A stretch of 64,000 nt of DNA from Nonomuraea jabiensis (lineage in GTDB: Bacteria > Actinomycetota > Actinomycetes > Streptosporangiales > Streptosporangiaceae), in NCBI RefSeq assembly GCF_014204795.1, contig NZ_JACHMB010000001.1:9436501-9500500 (forward strand). Reading direction: 5' to 3'. The position numbers and the translations under genes were made by a program. The notes beneath the pieces were generated by a model. That model searched no databases. It was not told the origin of the DNA and saw nothing but the letters and a program-made list of their open reading frames with translations. Shown here piece after piece: positions 9,327 through 17,616 of the stretch. Within the stretch, counting starts at the first letter, position 1. Every line of letters begins with the position of its first letter.

Positions 9327-10138
9327 GGGATGGAGGCCGACACCGAGGCCGCGCTGCGCCGGACCCGCCGCCTGTTCGTCAACCGCGACAACCTGCACGC
9401 CGCGATCCGCACGGTGGTCAACAAGACACTGGAGGTACGCGACGTCTCGCTGTGGGGGCCCGGCACGACGTGCGCGTCGGACTCGCGCAAGTTCGGTTCC
9501 TGGTCGGCGAACTTCATGACCGAGTGGCACCAGCGCTACGGCGGCGCCGGGATCATGGTGTATTGGCACGTGGAGCGCAAAAATGTCTGCATCTACAGCC
9601 AAGTACGGTCGACGACGGACTCCGAGGTGGCCTCGATGATCGAGGGCCTGCTGCGTCATCTGACCAGCGCGGAGATCGATCGCCAGTACACCGATACCCA
9701 CGGAGCTTCGATCGTTGGCTTTGCGTTCTCGCACTTGCTGGACTTCAAACTGCTGCCCCGGCTGAAGAACATCGGCTCGGCCCGCCTGTACCGGCCGGGC
9801 CTGACCGAGGGCGAGGCCTGGCCGCAGCTGGAGGGCGTCCTGTCGGGCAAGACCATCGACTGGGAATTGATCGCCAACCAGTACGACCAGATGATCAAGT
9901 ACGCGACGGCGCTACGGCTCGGCACCGCCGAGGCCCACCAGATGCTGCGCCGCTTCACCCGCGGCGGCCCCAAGCACCCCACCTACCGCGCCATCGAGGA
10001 ACTCGGCCGGGCCAACAAGGACATCTTCTACGGCAGGCCGGTGATCTGACCGGCGACGACCGTGAGCACGTCGAGGTCTCCGCGCTGACCACCGATGCCC
10101 TCTGGAAGGCCGTCACCGGCAAACCCGGCACGGGCTGA
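9327..10138 (+). pseudogene. Tn3-family transposase, catalytic-core fragment with deletion and frameshift
   Basis: From about 9327 the forward frame gives RRLFVNRDNLHAAIRTVVNK, SLWGPGTTCASDSRKFGSW, the second acidic motif YTDTHGAS, then LLPRLKNIGSARLYRP and MLRRFTRGGPKHPTYRAIEE. These cover two Asp residues and possibly the Glu of the Tn3 DDE core. The frame stops at 10049 (GRANKDIFYGRPVI). The adjacent frame continues with the family tail GDLTGDDREHVEVSAL to 10138, so roughly 60 expected codons were deleted at ~10025 with a frame change. The N-terminal ~600 residues and the true C-terminus are absent. Inactive. Confidence 0.8.
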
Positions 10139-10147
10139 GTCGAGTCG

Positions 10148-10444
10148 GTGACGATTGTCGACCGAAGCCAGGCCGCACCCAAAGATCGCAAAGTGACCGA
10201 CGCTGCGGCGCGTCGCGAACGTCGGCCCAAAGCTGCGCCGAAACCGCCCACCGACGCCCAACTGAAGTACCTCACCACCCTGGTCGGCAAGGTAGGGCGC
10301 GAGCGATTCGATACCGCGTTCAACACCGTGGTCCAAGGCACCGGGATCGCGCCGCGCGGAACTGACGAGAAGACCGGTCAGGCACTGCGGCGTTTGACCA
10401 AAGCCGCTGCGCGCAAACTGATCACCGCCCTGGTAGGGCCCTGA
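10148..10444 (+). CDS. Small basic protein of unknown function
   Basis: 98 residues from GTG 10148. It has a Lys/Arg/Ala-rich first third (RRERRPKAAPKPPTDAQ) and a helical C-terminal part (LKYLTTLVGKVGRERFDTAF, TGQALRRLTKAAARKLITAL). GC3 is high throughout, supporting real coding. It begins 10 bp after the Tn3 remnant and may be a passenger gene of a mobile element. I recognise no family; the basic, helical composition would suit nucleic-acid binding, which is only a guess. Confidence 0.5.
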   Translation: MTIVDRSQAAPKDRKVTDAAARRERRPKAAPKPPTDAQLKYLTTLVGKVGRERFDTAFNTVVQGTGIAPRGTDEKTGQALRRLTKAAARKLITALVGP

Positions 10445-10766
10445 CCCTTCGCCCTCGCGACACCCCGGCTTTCCGCGTACTTCGTCGGCGGGCAGCACTC
10501 CCGCCCGCGACAACGAACCCACCATGCCGTTTGCTCCAGTCCGGGTCAGCCGCGCGGCGCGTACAGCCTTCCCTGAGATGACCAGTCTCGCGACCACGCA
10601 AAGTGACAACGGCTACCTAGCATTACTTTGCGGCTGGTGGCGCGGACCCGAGCGGGGGCCCCTAAGCCACGACAGAAGCGACAGCGACGCTCAGCTCACC
10701 CGTGCTGACCTGGGGAAAGTCCTTAGCGTTGTTCTCTGAGGAAATAGTCCCCGTACCCCTCTACGT
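10445..10766. other. Intergenic stretch with one dispersed repeat
   Basis: About 320 bp between the small basic gene and the decayed oxidoreductase. It contains the repeat copy at 10624-10660 and no open frame with coding character. The abrupt start of oxidoreductase homology at ~10767 marks a deletion or insertion junction. Confidence 0.5.
10624..10660. repeat. Dispersed ~37-bp repeat, copy 1
   Basis: TACTTTG, then GGCTGGT, then GCGCGGACCCGAGCG, then GGCC, matching 51129-51166 at about 33 of 38 positions. Both copies are non-coding, beside mobile-element debris and in the same orientation. They may be the edge of a lost element or a recombination site. Confidence 0.5.
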
Positions 10767-11523
10767 GCGACCCCGCAGAGCGCGCATCTCGCGGTCGGGC
10801 TGGCGGCGATCGCGGCAGGCAAACACGTGCTCATCGAGAAGCCGATCACCGTCACCGCGGCGGAGGCGCGCACCCTCGCGGAGGCGGCGCGGGCTGCCGA
10901 CGTGCTGGTGATGGAGGCGATGTGGAGCCGGTACCTGCCGCAGACCTCGGTGATCCGCAAGCTCCTCGCCGACGGAGTGCTCGACGTGCGGGCGGTGCTG
11001 GCCGACCACGGGCAGGCGATCACCGCGGATCCGCAGCACCGGCTCTACCGACCCGAGCAAGGTGGCGGGCGTTGCTGGATCTGGGCGTCTACCCGGTGCA
11101 GCTCTCCTCCATGGTCCTCGGCGCTCCCACGGGGGTCGTCGCGGTCGGCGCGATGACGGACACCGGGGTGGACACGTACTCGACGCTCGTGCTCACTCAC
11201 GAGCAGGGTGCGCTGTCGACGCTGTACTCGTCCATCCAGGCCCGCACTACGATGACGGGAGTGATCGCCGGGACCGCGGCGACGGTCAGCATCGACGGCG
11301 CCTTCTACGCGCCGACCTCGTTCACCCTGTCCGGTGCCGACCACTTCTCGCCGACGCTGCGGTGGAGCGACCCGACCGGGCTGCGCGGCTTCGACGGGCT
11401 CTCGTGGGAGGCGACCGCCCTGACCCGGTTCGTCGGCGAGGGCCGCCCGTGCACCCGCTGGAGGAGACCGTCTCGATCATCGCCACCATCGACCAGGCCC
11501 GCGCCCAGCTCGCCGGGTCCTGA
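10767..11523 (+). pseudogene. Gfo/Idh/MocA-family oxidoreductase, N-terminally truncated and frameshifted
   Basis: Homology begins abruptly at TPQSAHLAVGLAAIAAGKHV, the strand that follows the nucleotide-binding fold, so the Rossmann GxGxxG start is missing. It continues with LIEKPITVTAAEARTL and MEAMWSRYLPQ. At ~11064 the reading frame shifts (YRPEQGGG to ALLDLGVYPVQ), and at ~11445 it shifts again (VGEGRP to VHPLEETVSIIATIDQA), ending LAGS at 11523. Members of this family oxidise sugar carbons with NAD(P). It is the first remaining gene of a sugar cluster and would have supplied a keto-sugar; with two indels and no cofactor-binding start it cannot work. Confidence 0.8.
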
Positions 11524-11554
11524 AACCATCCGCGACCCGAGGGAGAGCCCGCCC

Positions 11555-12019
11555 ATGACGAATCTGATCACCGAGCTCGAGCAGCAGGAACAGGAGTTGG
11601 CTTTCGACGCGTTCGACCATGCCGACGCCTGGCGGCTCGGCTCCCGCATCACCGCGATCACGCAGGAAGCCGGGCACAAGGTCGGCATCGACATCCGCCG
11701 GCCCGGCCTGATCCTGTTCCGCGCCGCGCTGCCGAGCATCACCCCTGACCAGGACGTGTGGATCGACCGCAAGGCCGCGGTGGTGCTGCGCATGGAGAAC
11801 AGCAGCGCCCTGGTCGACGCCCGCCTGTCCGCTGCCGGCGTGAACCCGGCGGCGATCGGATGGCTGGGCCCGGACTACGCGGTCACCGGCGGATCGTTCC
11901 CCATCCACGTCCGCGGGGTCGTCGCCGCCGCGACCGCGTCCGGCCTGTCCTCGATGGAGGACCATGACCTCATCGTCGCCGGGATCCGGGCTCACCTCGC
12001 GGAGGAGGCCGGCAAGTGA
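11555..12019 (+). CDS. UPF0303 / heme-degrading-domain (HbpS/GlcG-like) protein
   Basis: 154 residues from ATG 11555, complete for the family. Landmarks are FDHADAWRLGSRI, VGIDIRRPGLILFRAALP, VWIDRKAAVVLRMENSS, GGSFPIHVRG and SSMEDHDLIVAGIRAHL. The fold is the GlcG/HbpS type; biochemical roles in the family are poorly settled, and many members sit inside sugar-catabolic operons as here. It follows the broken oxidoreductase and overlaps the next gene by 4 bp (GTGA at 12016-12019). The reading frame is intact, unlike its neighbours on both sides of the cluster. Confidence 0.8.
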   Translation: MTNLITELEQQEQELAFDAFDHADAWRLGSRITAITQEAGHKVGIDIRRPGLILFRAALPSITPDQDVWIDRKAAVVLRMENSSALVDARLSAAGVNPAAIGWLGPDYAVTGGSFPIHVRGVVAAATASGLSSMEDHDLIVAGIRAHLAEEAGK

Positions 12020-12960
12020 GTGACGAGAAGATCCCGCAGCGGGTGCTGCGGCCTGGCCAGTCCGCGCGCATCCGCGTCTGGGACCGCGCGACCCGCACCG
12101 TGCGTACCGTGTTCGAGTCCCGCGACCGGCTCTACGAGGCGCCGAACTGGACGACGGACGGGCAGCTCCTCGTCAACGGCGACGGCAAGCTCTGGCTCCT
12201 GCCCGTCGATGGCCCTGCCGACGGCCCTGCCGGCAGTCGCGTCGACCCTCCCGCCCCGCCACGTCAGATCCATGCGACGGGCCTGCCCGACGTCAACAAC
12301 GACCACGTGCTCGCCCCCGATGGCGCCACGATGTTCGCATCCGCGAACGACTGGCACATCTGGGAGGTCCCCCTCGCCGGTGGGGCGGCCCGCCGCGTGA
12401 CGGTCGAGGACGGCGGGATGCACTTCCTGCACGGCGTCAGCCCCGACGGGCAGCGCCTCGGCTACGTGCGCCTGCAACCGGAAGGCGACAACTGGTGGGC
12501 CTCGGCCACCATCCACACCGTCGGGCTGGACGGGCAGGACGACGTCGCGGTCACCACCGACCCGGGCCCGGCGGACGGGTGCGAGTGGACGCCCGACGGT
12601 GAGTGGATCGTGTTCAACACCGAACAGTTCTCCACCGCCCCAGGACACGCGCAACTGGCCCGGGTACGGCCGGACGGGACCGGGCTGGAGCAGCTCACCT
12701 TCGACGAGCGGGTGAACTGGTTCCCGCACGTCGCGCCCACCGGCGATGTCGCCGTGTACCTCAGCTACCCGCCCGGCACGACCGGCCACCCCGCAGACCT
12801 CCCCGTCGAGCTGCGGCTCGTCTCAGTCGACGCCTGGCAGGAGCCGACGACGCTGGTGGCGCTGCGCGGCGGGCAGGGCACGATCAACGTCCCCAGCTGG
12901 GCGCCCGACGGGTCGGCGTTCGCGTTCGTGGACTACCCCACAGACTCCCGGAACGACTGA
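12016..12960 (+). CDS. TolB-like beta-propeller protein
   Basis: 314 residues from GTG 12016, overlapping the previous stop. It has recurring blade motifs of the WD40-like TolB family (PNWTTDGQLLVNG, HVLAPDGATMFASAND, GVSPDGQRLGYV, CEWTPDGEWIVFNT, SWAPDGSAFAFVDY), enough for a 6- or 7-bladed propeller. There is no signal peptide, so it is cytoplasmic. Proteins of this type occur next to sugar isomerases and oxidoreductases in actinobacterial and Bacteroidetes sugar clusters, where some are annotated as oligogalacturonate lyase-like; I cannot identify catalytic residues here, so the activity stays open. Confidence 0.8.
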   Translation: MSDEKIPQRVLRPGQSARIRVWDRATRTVRTVFESRDRLYEAPNWTTDGQLLVNGDGKLWLLPVDGPADGPAGSRVDPPAPPRQIHATGLPDVNNDHVLAPDGATMFASANDWHIWEVPLAGGAARRVTVEDGGMHFLHGVSPDGQRLGYVRLQPEGDNWWASATIHTVGLDGQDDVAVTTDPGPADGCEWTPDGEWIVFNTEQFSTAPGHAQLARVRPDGTGLEQLTFDERVNWFPHVAPTGDVAVYLSYPPGTTGHPADLPVELRLVSVDAWQEPTTLVALRGGQGTINVPSWAPDGSAFAFVDYPTDSRND

Positions 12961-12977
12961 CCGGCAAGGAGAACCCT

Positions 12978-13622
12978 GTGAGCACCACCCTGAAGCATCG
13001 AACCGCGATCAACCCCCTGCCGTGGATCCTCGGCGACGGCGGCTACCGCCTCGACCGCGGCATCCTTCAGGAGGCGATGACCGCCCTCTCCCAGGTCGGC
13101 TTCACCCATCTCACCATCGAACTGCCTGCGGACATGACCCCTGCGGAGTACGGGGCGCTGCTGTCGGAGCATTCCCTCGCCGCCGCGCCGGGGTACTTCT
13201 CCGCGCCGTTCCACGACCGGCAACGGCATGCCCAGGCCGTCGGGGACATCAAGCGGCACGCGCACGCGCACCTGCAGCTCGGTGTCGACACCGCCTTCAT
13301 CGCCACCGACCTGATCCCTGACCGCATCGCGCACCCCGCCGTCGGGTTCGCCCCGGACGCCGACCGCACGCTCGTGATCGCCGATGGGCTCGCGGCGGCC
13401 GCGGCGGCCACCGCCGAGGGTGTCCGGTAAGGGCTGCACCCGCACGTCGGCTCCACCGTGGAGGTCGAGGCAGAGGTGCGGGCCGTGCTGGACGCCACCG
13501 CGGGCAGCGCGCTGTGGTTCGGCCCGAACACCGGCCATCTGCGCTGGGCCGGCGCCGTCCCCGAGAAGGTCATCGCCGACTACGCCGACCGGGTCCTGAA
13601 CGATCGACATGTTCGACGATGA
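12978..13622 (+). pseudogene. Sugar-phosphate isomerase/epimerase (TIM barrel) with in-frame stop
   Basis: GTG 12978 has a clear AAGGAGA site (12966-12972). It encodes a xylose-isomerase-like barrel start (NPLPWILGDGGYRLDR, FTHLTIELPADMTPAEYG) to TAA 13428-13430. The same frame then goes on coherently with GLHPHVGSTVEVEAEVRAVL and SALWFGPNTGHLRWAG, which contain the expected His and Asn landmarks, up to TGA 13620-13622. So one codon has become a stop. The C-terminal third of the usual ~280-residue barrel is also gone: the frame ends overlapping the next start. Unless the stop is read through, the product is a 150-residue fragment. Confidence 0.75.
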
Positions 13623-14427
13623 CGGCTTCGTCCTGCTCTTCGACGGGAGCACGCTGAAGGGCTGGCATGCGGTGCCGCGCGTGTACGGGAGCCTCTACCC
13701 GGGCGGACCGCACGTGCACGAGGTCCTGGCCGAGCGCGGTATCGATCCTCCGCACGAGCCGGAGAAGCACCCTGCCGTATGGACGGTCGAGGACGGCGCG
13801 ATCGTCGGACGGCAGGACGAACCCGGCAGCGGCTACGGCGGCTACCTCGTCAGCGACCGCGCGTTCGGCGACTTCGAGCTCTCCCTCGAAGCCCAACCCG
13901 ACTGGCCCGCCGACACGGGCATCATGATCCGGCGCCGGCCGGACACCTGGGAAGGCTTCCAGGTCCTGCTCGACCACCGGGAGTCCGGCGGCATCGGCGG
14001 GTTCTTCGGCAACGGCCTGGCCGGCTTCTCCGCCGTCCCCTTCGCCATCCGCTCCCTGCGTGACGCGAACGGAGAGGTCATCGGGCTCCAGGCGGACGAT
14101 CCCGCCACCAGCACGGAGCCCGTCACACCCGACAAGATCGGCAGGCTGGGCCACGCGGCCGACGTCGAGGACTTCCTGAACGTGTGGCGATGGGGTGACT
14201 GGAACGAGCTGCGTATCCGGGCCGTCGGCGCCCTACCCGTGATCACCACCTGGGTCAACGGGCTCAAGATCGCCGAGCTGGACACGGCCACCCTCGAGTC
14301 ACCCCACTACGACCCCGAAGCGGTGCTCGCCACTCTCGGCGGCAGCGGCCACCTCGCGTTCGAGGTGCACGACAACGACGCCGTGTTCGGCGAGGCCCGC
14401 TGGGGACACGGCGCGGCGTGCAGATGA
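13609..14427 (+). CDS. DUF1080 (3-keto-disaccharide hydrolase-like) protein
   Basis: 272 residues from ATG 13609. The opening GFVLLFDGSTLKGWHAV and the later TVEDGAIVGRQDEPGSGYGG, DFELSLEAQPDWPADTGIMI and WNELRIRAVG are the hallmarks of the DUF1080 concanavalin-like fold. Characterised relatives cleave 3-keto-glycosides made by Gfo/Idh/MocA-type dehydrogenases, which fits the broken oxidoreductase at the start of this cluster. There is no signal peptide. It overlaps the end of the interrupted barrel gene by 14 bp. The gene looks intact although the oxidising partner is dead, so the pathway here is probably no longer running from this locus. Confidence 0.85.
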   Translation: MFDDDGFVLLFDGSTLKGWHAVPRVYGSLYPGGPHVHEVLAERGIDPPHEPEKHPAVWTVEDGAIVGRQDEPGSGYGGYLVSDRAFGDFELSLEAQPDWPADTGIMIRRRPDTWEGFQVLLDHRESGGIGGFFGNGLAGFSAVPFAIRSLRDANGEVIGLQADDPATSTEPVTPDKIGRLGHAADVEDFLNVWRWGDWNELRIRAVGALPVITTWVNGLKIAELDTATLESPHYDPEAVLATLGGSGHLAFEVHDNDAVFGEARWGHGAACR

Positions 14428-14493
14428 CGAAACATCCGGATCAAGGAGCTTGGCTCGCAGCCTTGCGCACCCCGGCGTGGAGGTTCGCGTCCT

Positions 14494-15486
14494 TCACCCT
14501 TGGGAGGGCTCGTCGAGCAGCGCGCGGGCGGTCGCGACGTCGGTGATCAGCACGTTGACCCAGCCGCCGCTGATCGCCGCGCGGATGGCCGCGTGCTTGC
14601 GCTCGCCGCCGGCGATGCCGATGCGGCGCGGGATCCCGCGCAGGACTTCCGGGTCGATGCCGACGACGCGGCTGTTCAGGTCGCTGTGGATCAGCTCGCC
14701 GGTGGCGTTGAAGTACCGCTGGCAGACATCGCCGACCGCGTGGGCGGCGATGAGCTGGTCCTGGTCGGCGGGGGCGATGGCGTTGCCGCTGTCGCGCAGC
14801 AGCGGCGAGGGCTGCACGCTGCCGATGCCGACCAGTGCCATCGTGAGGCTCTGCCACTCCTCGGTGACCGACTGCATGGCCGTGTCCGTGACCAGGCTGC
14901 GGCGGGTCTCGGCGGTGCTGACCAGGCCGGGAGCCTGAACGTAGATCGGTTCCGCGCCGACCAGCTCGGCGAGATGGCTCAGCAGCCGGTTGGCCTTGGC
15001 CTGGACGGCGCCTTCGCCGACACCGCCGGCGAGCTGGACGACGCGCTCGGCGCCGGCCACGCGGAGCGGGTGCAGCCGCTCGGCGACCGACAGGAGGGTC
15101 TGGCTCCACGGCGAGATGCCGATGCGCTCCCCGCCGGCCAGGGTCGACTCGAGGTAGGCCGCTCCGGCGGAGCCGATGCCGGCGATGATCCCTGACTCGT
15201 CACCGTCGACGTCGACGACGACGGCCTCCCGCAAGCCGTACCGGCTCTCCAGGCCCTGCTCCAGAGCCAGGTGCACGCCCTGGGAGACGACGACCACCGT
15301 CCGCACGATACCGATCTCGCCGGCCCGCTTCAGCAGCCGGGACACCTTCGTCTGGGAGATGTGCAGGGCGTCGGCGATGTCGGCCTGGCGGATGCCCTGT
15401 TCGTGGTACATGTGCGCGACCTTGGTGATCAGTCGCACCCGCCCGTCGGAGGCGGACCGGCCGGCGCCGCTCGCATGCAGAGCCAT
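14494..15486 (-). CDS. SorC/DeoR-type sugar-sensing transcriptional regulator
   Basis: 330 residues from ATG 15484-15486; longer in-frame starts up to 15561 would add an arginine-rich stretch with no ribosome site. The helix-turn-helix is IRQADIADALHISQTKVSRL, followed by a SorC sugar-phosphate-binding domain with ERIGISPWSQTLLSV, VVQLAGGVGEGAV and AIAPADQDQLIAAHAVGD. Members bind sugar phosphates and are activators or repressors of the divergent catabolic operon. Here the operon begins 220 bp away on the other strand and its leader carries a perfect inverted repeat (15664-15683). A degraded paralogue follows the far end of the same operon (26867-27140). Confidence 0.9.
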   Translation of the reverse strand: MALHASGAGRSASDGRVRLITKVAHMYHEQGIRQADIADALHISQTKVSRLLKRAGEIGIVRTVVVVSQGVHLALEQGLESRYGLREAVVVDVDGDESGIIAGIGSAGAAYLESTLAGGERIGISPWSQTLLSVAERLHPLRVAGAERVVQLAGGVGEGAVQAKANRLLSHLAELVGAEPIYVQAPGLVSTAETRRSLVTDTAMQSVTEEWQSLTMALVGIGSVQPSPLLRDSGNAIAPADQDQLIAAHAVGDVCQRYFNATGELIHSDLNSRVVGIDPEVLRGIPRRIGIAGGERKHAAIRAAISGGWVNVLITDVATARALLDEPSQG

Positions 15487-15621
15487 CAGGATCCGTCCCC
15501 TTCGTCGTCGCGGAGTTGTATCGCCCAACATTGTCCATCCGTAGGGCCACTCGTCGCGCACGCAGAGCCCAGGCCCCGTCGAGAGCCGGCGGTTCTCACA
15601 GGGGAAGGTTGCTCGGAGTTA

Positions 15622-15650
15622 TTGACAGACATGCTCGGATCAGCCAATCT
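15622..15650 (+). promoter_or_regulatory. Probable promoter of the NH-transketolase-ABC operon
   Basis: TTGACA at 15622-15627, a perfect -35 hexamer, followed after 17 bp by CAATCT at 15645-15650, a weak -10. It is the only consensus-like -35 in the divergent interval and points at the operon. The start site predicted from it falls just upstream of the inverted repeat at 15664. Confidence 0.5.
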
Positions 15651-15663
15651 ACGGACACGGAAT

Positions 15664-15683
15664 ATTATGCGCTACCGCATAAT
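15664..15683. promoter_or_regulatory. Operator: perfect 8-bp inverted repeat in the operon leader
   Basis: ATTATGCG (15664-15671), spacer CTAC, CGCATAAT (15676-15683). The arms pair perfectly, and a further partial arm TATGC follows. It lies between the promoter and the first start codon, where a bound protein would block elongation. The natural candidate ligand is the divergent SorC regulator. Confidence 0.65.
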
Positions 15684-15705
15684 TATGCAATGCCTGGAGA
15701 CCGCG

Positions 15706-16587
15706 ATGCGCCAACGCAGAGTGATCATCAACACCGACGCCAAGAACGAAGCTGATGACCAGTTCGCCATCGTGCACGGGTTGTTGTCGCCCACTCTCGA
15801 CGTGAGGGGACTGATCCCGGCTCACTTCGGCACCCGGCGATCGCAGCGCAGCATGGAGGAGTCCCGCGAGGAGATCGACCTCCTGCTCGACCTGCTCCAC
15901 CTGACCGGCTCCGTCACTGTGGCCAACGGCGCGGCGACCGCCCTGCCGGACGAGGTCACCCCGGTGGACTCGCCCGGCGCGCGGCTGATCATCGAGGAAT
16001 CGCGGCTCGCGACCGAGGATGACCCGCTCTATGTGGCCTTTCTCGGTCCGCTGACCGACATGGCCTCGGCGATCCTGCTGGACCCCGAGCTGGTGCGGCG
16101 CCCGGTGGTGGTGATCTGGATCGGTGGCTCCGGCTACCGCGGCTACGACGAGGGCGTGCGGATCGAGTTCAACCTCTCCAACGACATCCACGCCGCCAAC
16201 GTGGTGTTCGGCTCCGGTGTCACCGTGTGGCAGGTGCCGCGCGACGTCTACACCAAGGTGTCGGTGAGCTACGCCGAGCTGGAGGAGGAGATCGGTGACG
16301 CCGGGCCACTCGGCCGGTACCTCATCAAGCAACTGCACGAGTGGAACGCCACCTACCACCCCGCGCCGATCGAGTCCCGCTCCCTGGGGGATTCGCCGGC
16401 CATCGCGCTGATGCTCTTCCCTGGGAGCGGGAACCTTCGGGTGAGGCCCGCTTCCCGCTTCGGCGCCGACGGCTCGCACCTGCCCGGCTCGAACCACCCG
16501 ATCAGGGTCGTCGAGGAGATCGACGTGCGCTTCCTGCTGGCGGACATGTTCGCCAAGATCCGAGCGTTCGGGCGCAAGCACCCTTAG
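15706..16587 (+). CDS. Nucleoside-hydrolase-fold protein (intracellular)
   Basis: 293 residues from ATG 15706 with TGGAGA just upstream. The N-terminus RVIINTDAKNEADDQFAIVH is the Asp-rich calcium site of the inosine-uridine nucleoside hydrolase fold, but with the spacing D-xxxxx-DD found in DUF1593-type relatives, not the canonical DPGIDD of ribonucleoside hydrolases. Other family landmarks are LYVAFLGPLTDMASAI and VIWIGGSGYRGYDEG. There is no signal peptide. It is the first gene of an operon that also ends with a secreted protein of the same fold. N-ribosyl hydrolase activity is the default expectation; release of another pentose from a glycoside is an alternative suggested by the context. 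Confidence 0.85.
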   Translation: MRQRRVIINTDAKNEADDQFAIVHGLLSPTLDVRGLIPAHFGTRRSQRSMEESREEIDLLLDLLHLTGSVTVANGAATALPDEVTPVDSPGARLIIEESRLATEDDPLYVAFLGPLTDMASAILLDPELVRRPVVVIWIGGSGYRGYDEGVRIEFNLSNDIHAANVVFGSGVTVWQVPRDVYTKVSVSYAELEEEIGDAGPLGRYLIKQLHEWNATYHPAPIESRSLGDSPAIALMLFPGSGNLRVRPASRFGADGSHLPGSNHPIRVVEEIDVRFLLADMFAKIRAFGRKHP

Positions 16588-16614
16588 TGAACTGACTGAC
16601 GAGGAGTGAGCAAC

Positions 16615-17616
16615 ATGACTGATATGCCGACTTTTGGTGCTGGTATCTGGCATTTCGCCACCTATAAGGACCGTTACGCCACCGACGGCTACGGCCCGCC
16701 GGTCGGGCTGCTGGAGCAGATCGACCGCGCCGGCGCCGTGGGCGAGCTGTCGGTCGTCGACCTGAACTGGCCGTTCGTGGGCTTCGACGGCACCCTCGAC
16801 GACGTCAAGGCCGCGCTGGCCAAGAACGGCCTGAAGGCCATCGCCATCACCCCCGAGATCTACACACGTGACTTCGTGAAGGGCTCCTTCACCAACCCCG
16901 ATCCGGCGGTGCGCAAGCGGGCGCTGGCGTTGATGCACGACGCCACCGAGGTGGCGCTGGAGCTGGGCTGCTCGTACGTGAAGCTGTGGCCGGGCCAGGA
17001 CGGCTGGGACTACCCGTTCCAGGTGAACTATCACGACGTCTGGCAGCTCGCGCTCGACGGCCTGAAGGAGCTGTGCTCGGCGCACCCGGAGATCAACTAT
17101 GTGATCGAGTACAAGCCGCGCGAGCCCCGCGTGAAGATCATTTTCCCGAGCGTGGCGCGTACGCTGCTCGGCATCGAGCGGATCGGCCTGCCGAACCTGG
17201 GCATCCTGCTCGACTTCGGCCACTCCCTCTACGGGCAGGAGACCCCGGCCGACGCGGCGCAGCTCGCGATCGACTACGGGCGGCTGTTCGCGATCGACGT
17301 CAACGACAACATGCGCGGCTGGGACGACGACATGGTGGTCGGCTCGGTGCACCTGGTGGAGACGTTCGAGTTCTTCCACACCCTGCGCAAGAACGACTGG
17401 CAGGGCGTCTGGCAGCTCGACCAGTTCCCCTTCAGGGAGGACAGCGTCCAGGCCGCCAAGCAGGCGATCCGCTTCCTGAAGGCGATCCACCGCGCGCTCG
17501 ACGTCCTCGACGACGACGCGCTCGCCCAGGCGCAGGCCGCGCACGACGCGCTGGCCGCGCAGCGCCTGGTGCAGAACGCGCTGCTGACCTCGATGACCGG
17601 GCTGGAGGAGGCGTGA
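16615..17616 (+). CDS. Xylose-isomerase-like TIM-barrel sugar isomerase/epimerase
   Basis: 333 residues from ATG 16615 (GAGGAG at 16601-16606). The AP-endonuclease-2/xylose-isomerase fold is shown by VIEYKPREPRVKI (metal-ligand Glu), LGILLDFGHSLYG (Asp and His) and IDVNDNMRGWDDD. It is 27 bp after the NH-fold gene and overlaps the transketolase gene by 4 bp, so it is in the same transcript. In a pathway reading it would turn an aldopentose into a ketopentose, the substrate for the FGGY kinase three genes on. D-apiose isomerase belongs to this superfamily; xylose or ribose isomerisation cannot be excluded from sequence alone. Confidence 0.85.
   Translation: MTDMPTFGAGIWHFATYKDRYATDGYGPPVGLLEQIDRAGAVGELSVVDLNWPFVGFDGTLDDVKAALAKNGLKAIAITPEIYTRDFVKGSFTNPDPAVRKRALALMHDATEVALELGCSYVKLWPGQDGWDYPFQVNYHDVWQLALDGLKELCSAHPEINYVIEYKPREPRVKIIFPSVARTLLGIERIGLPNLGILLDFGHSLYGQETPADAAQLAIDYGRLFAIDVNDNMRGWDDDMVVGSVHLVETFEFFHTLRKNDWQGVWQLDQFPFREDSVQAAKQAIRFLKAIHRALDVLDDDALAQAQAAHDALAAQRLVQNALLTSMTGLEEA

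Noticed and set aside
13416..13440. GGTGTCCGGTAAGG as a further Tn3-like end inside the TIM-barrel gene
   Set aside because: The protein frame is continuous and homologous on both sides apart from the TAA codon, so no insertion took place there.
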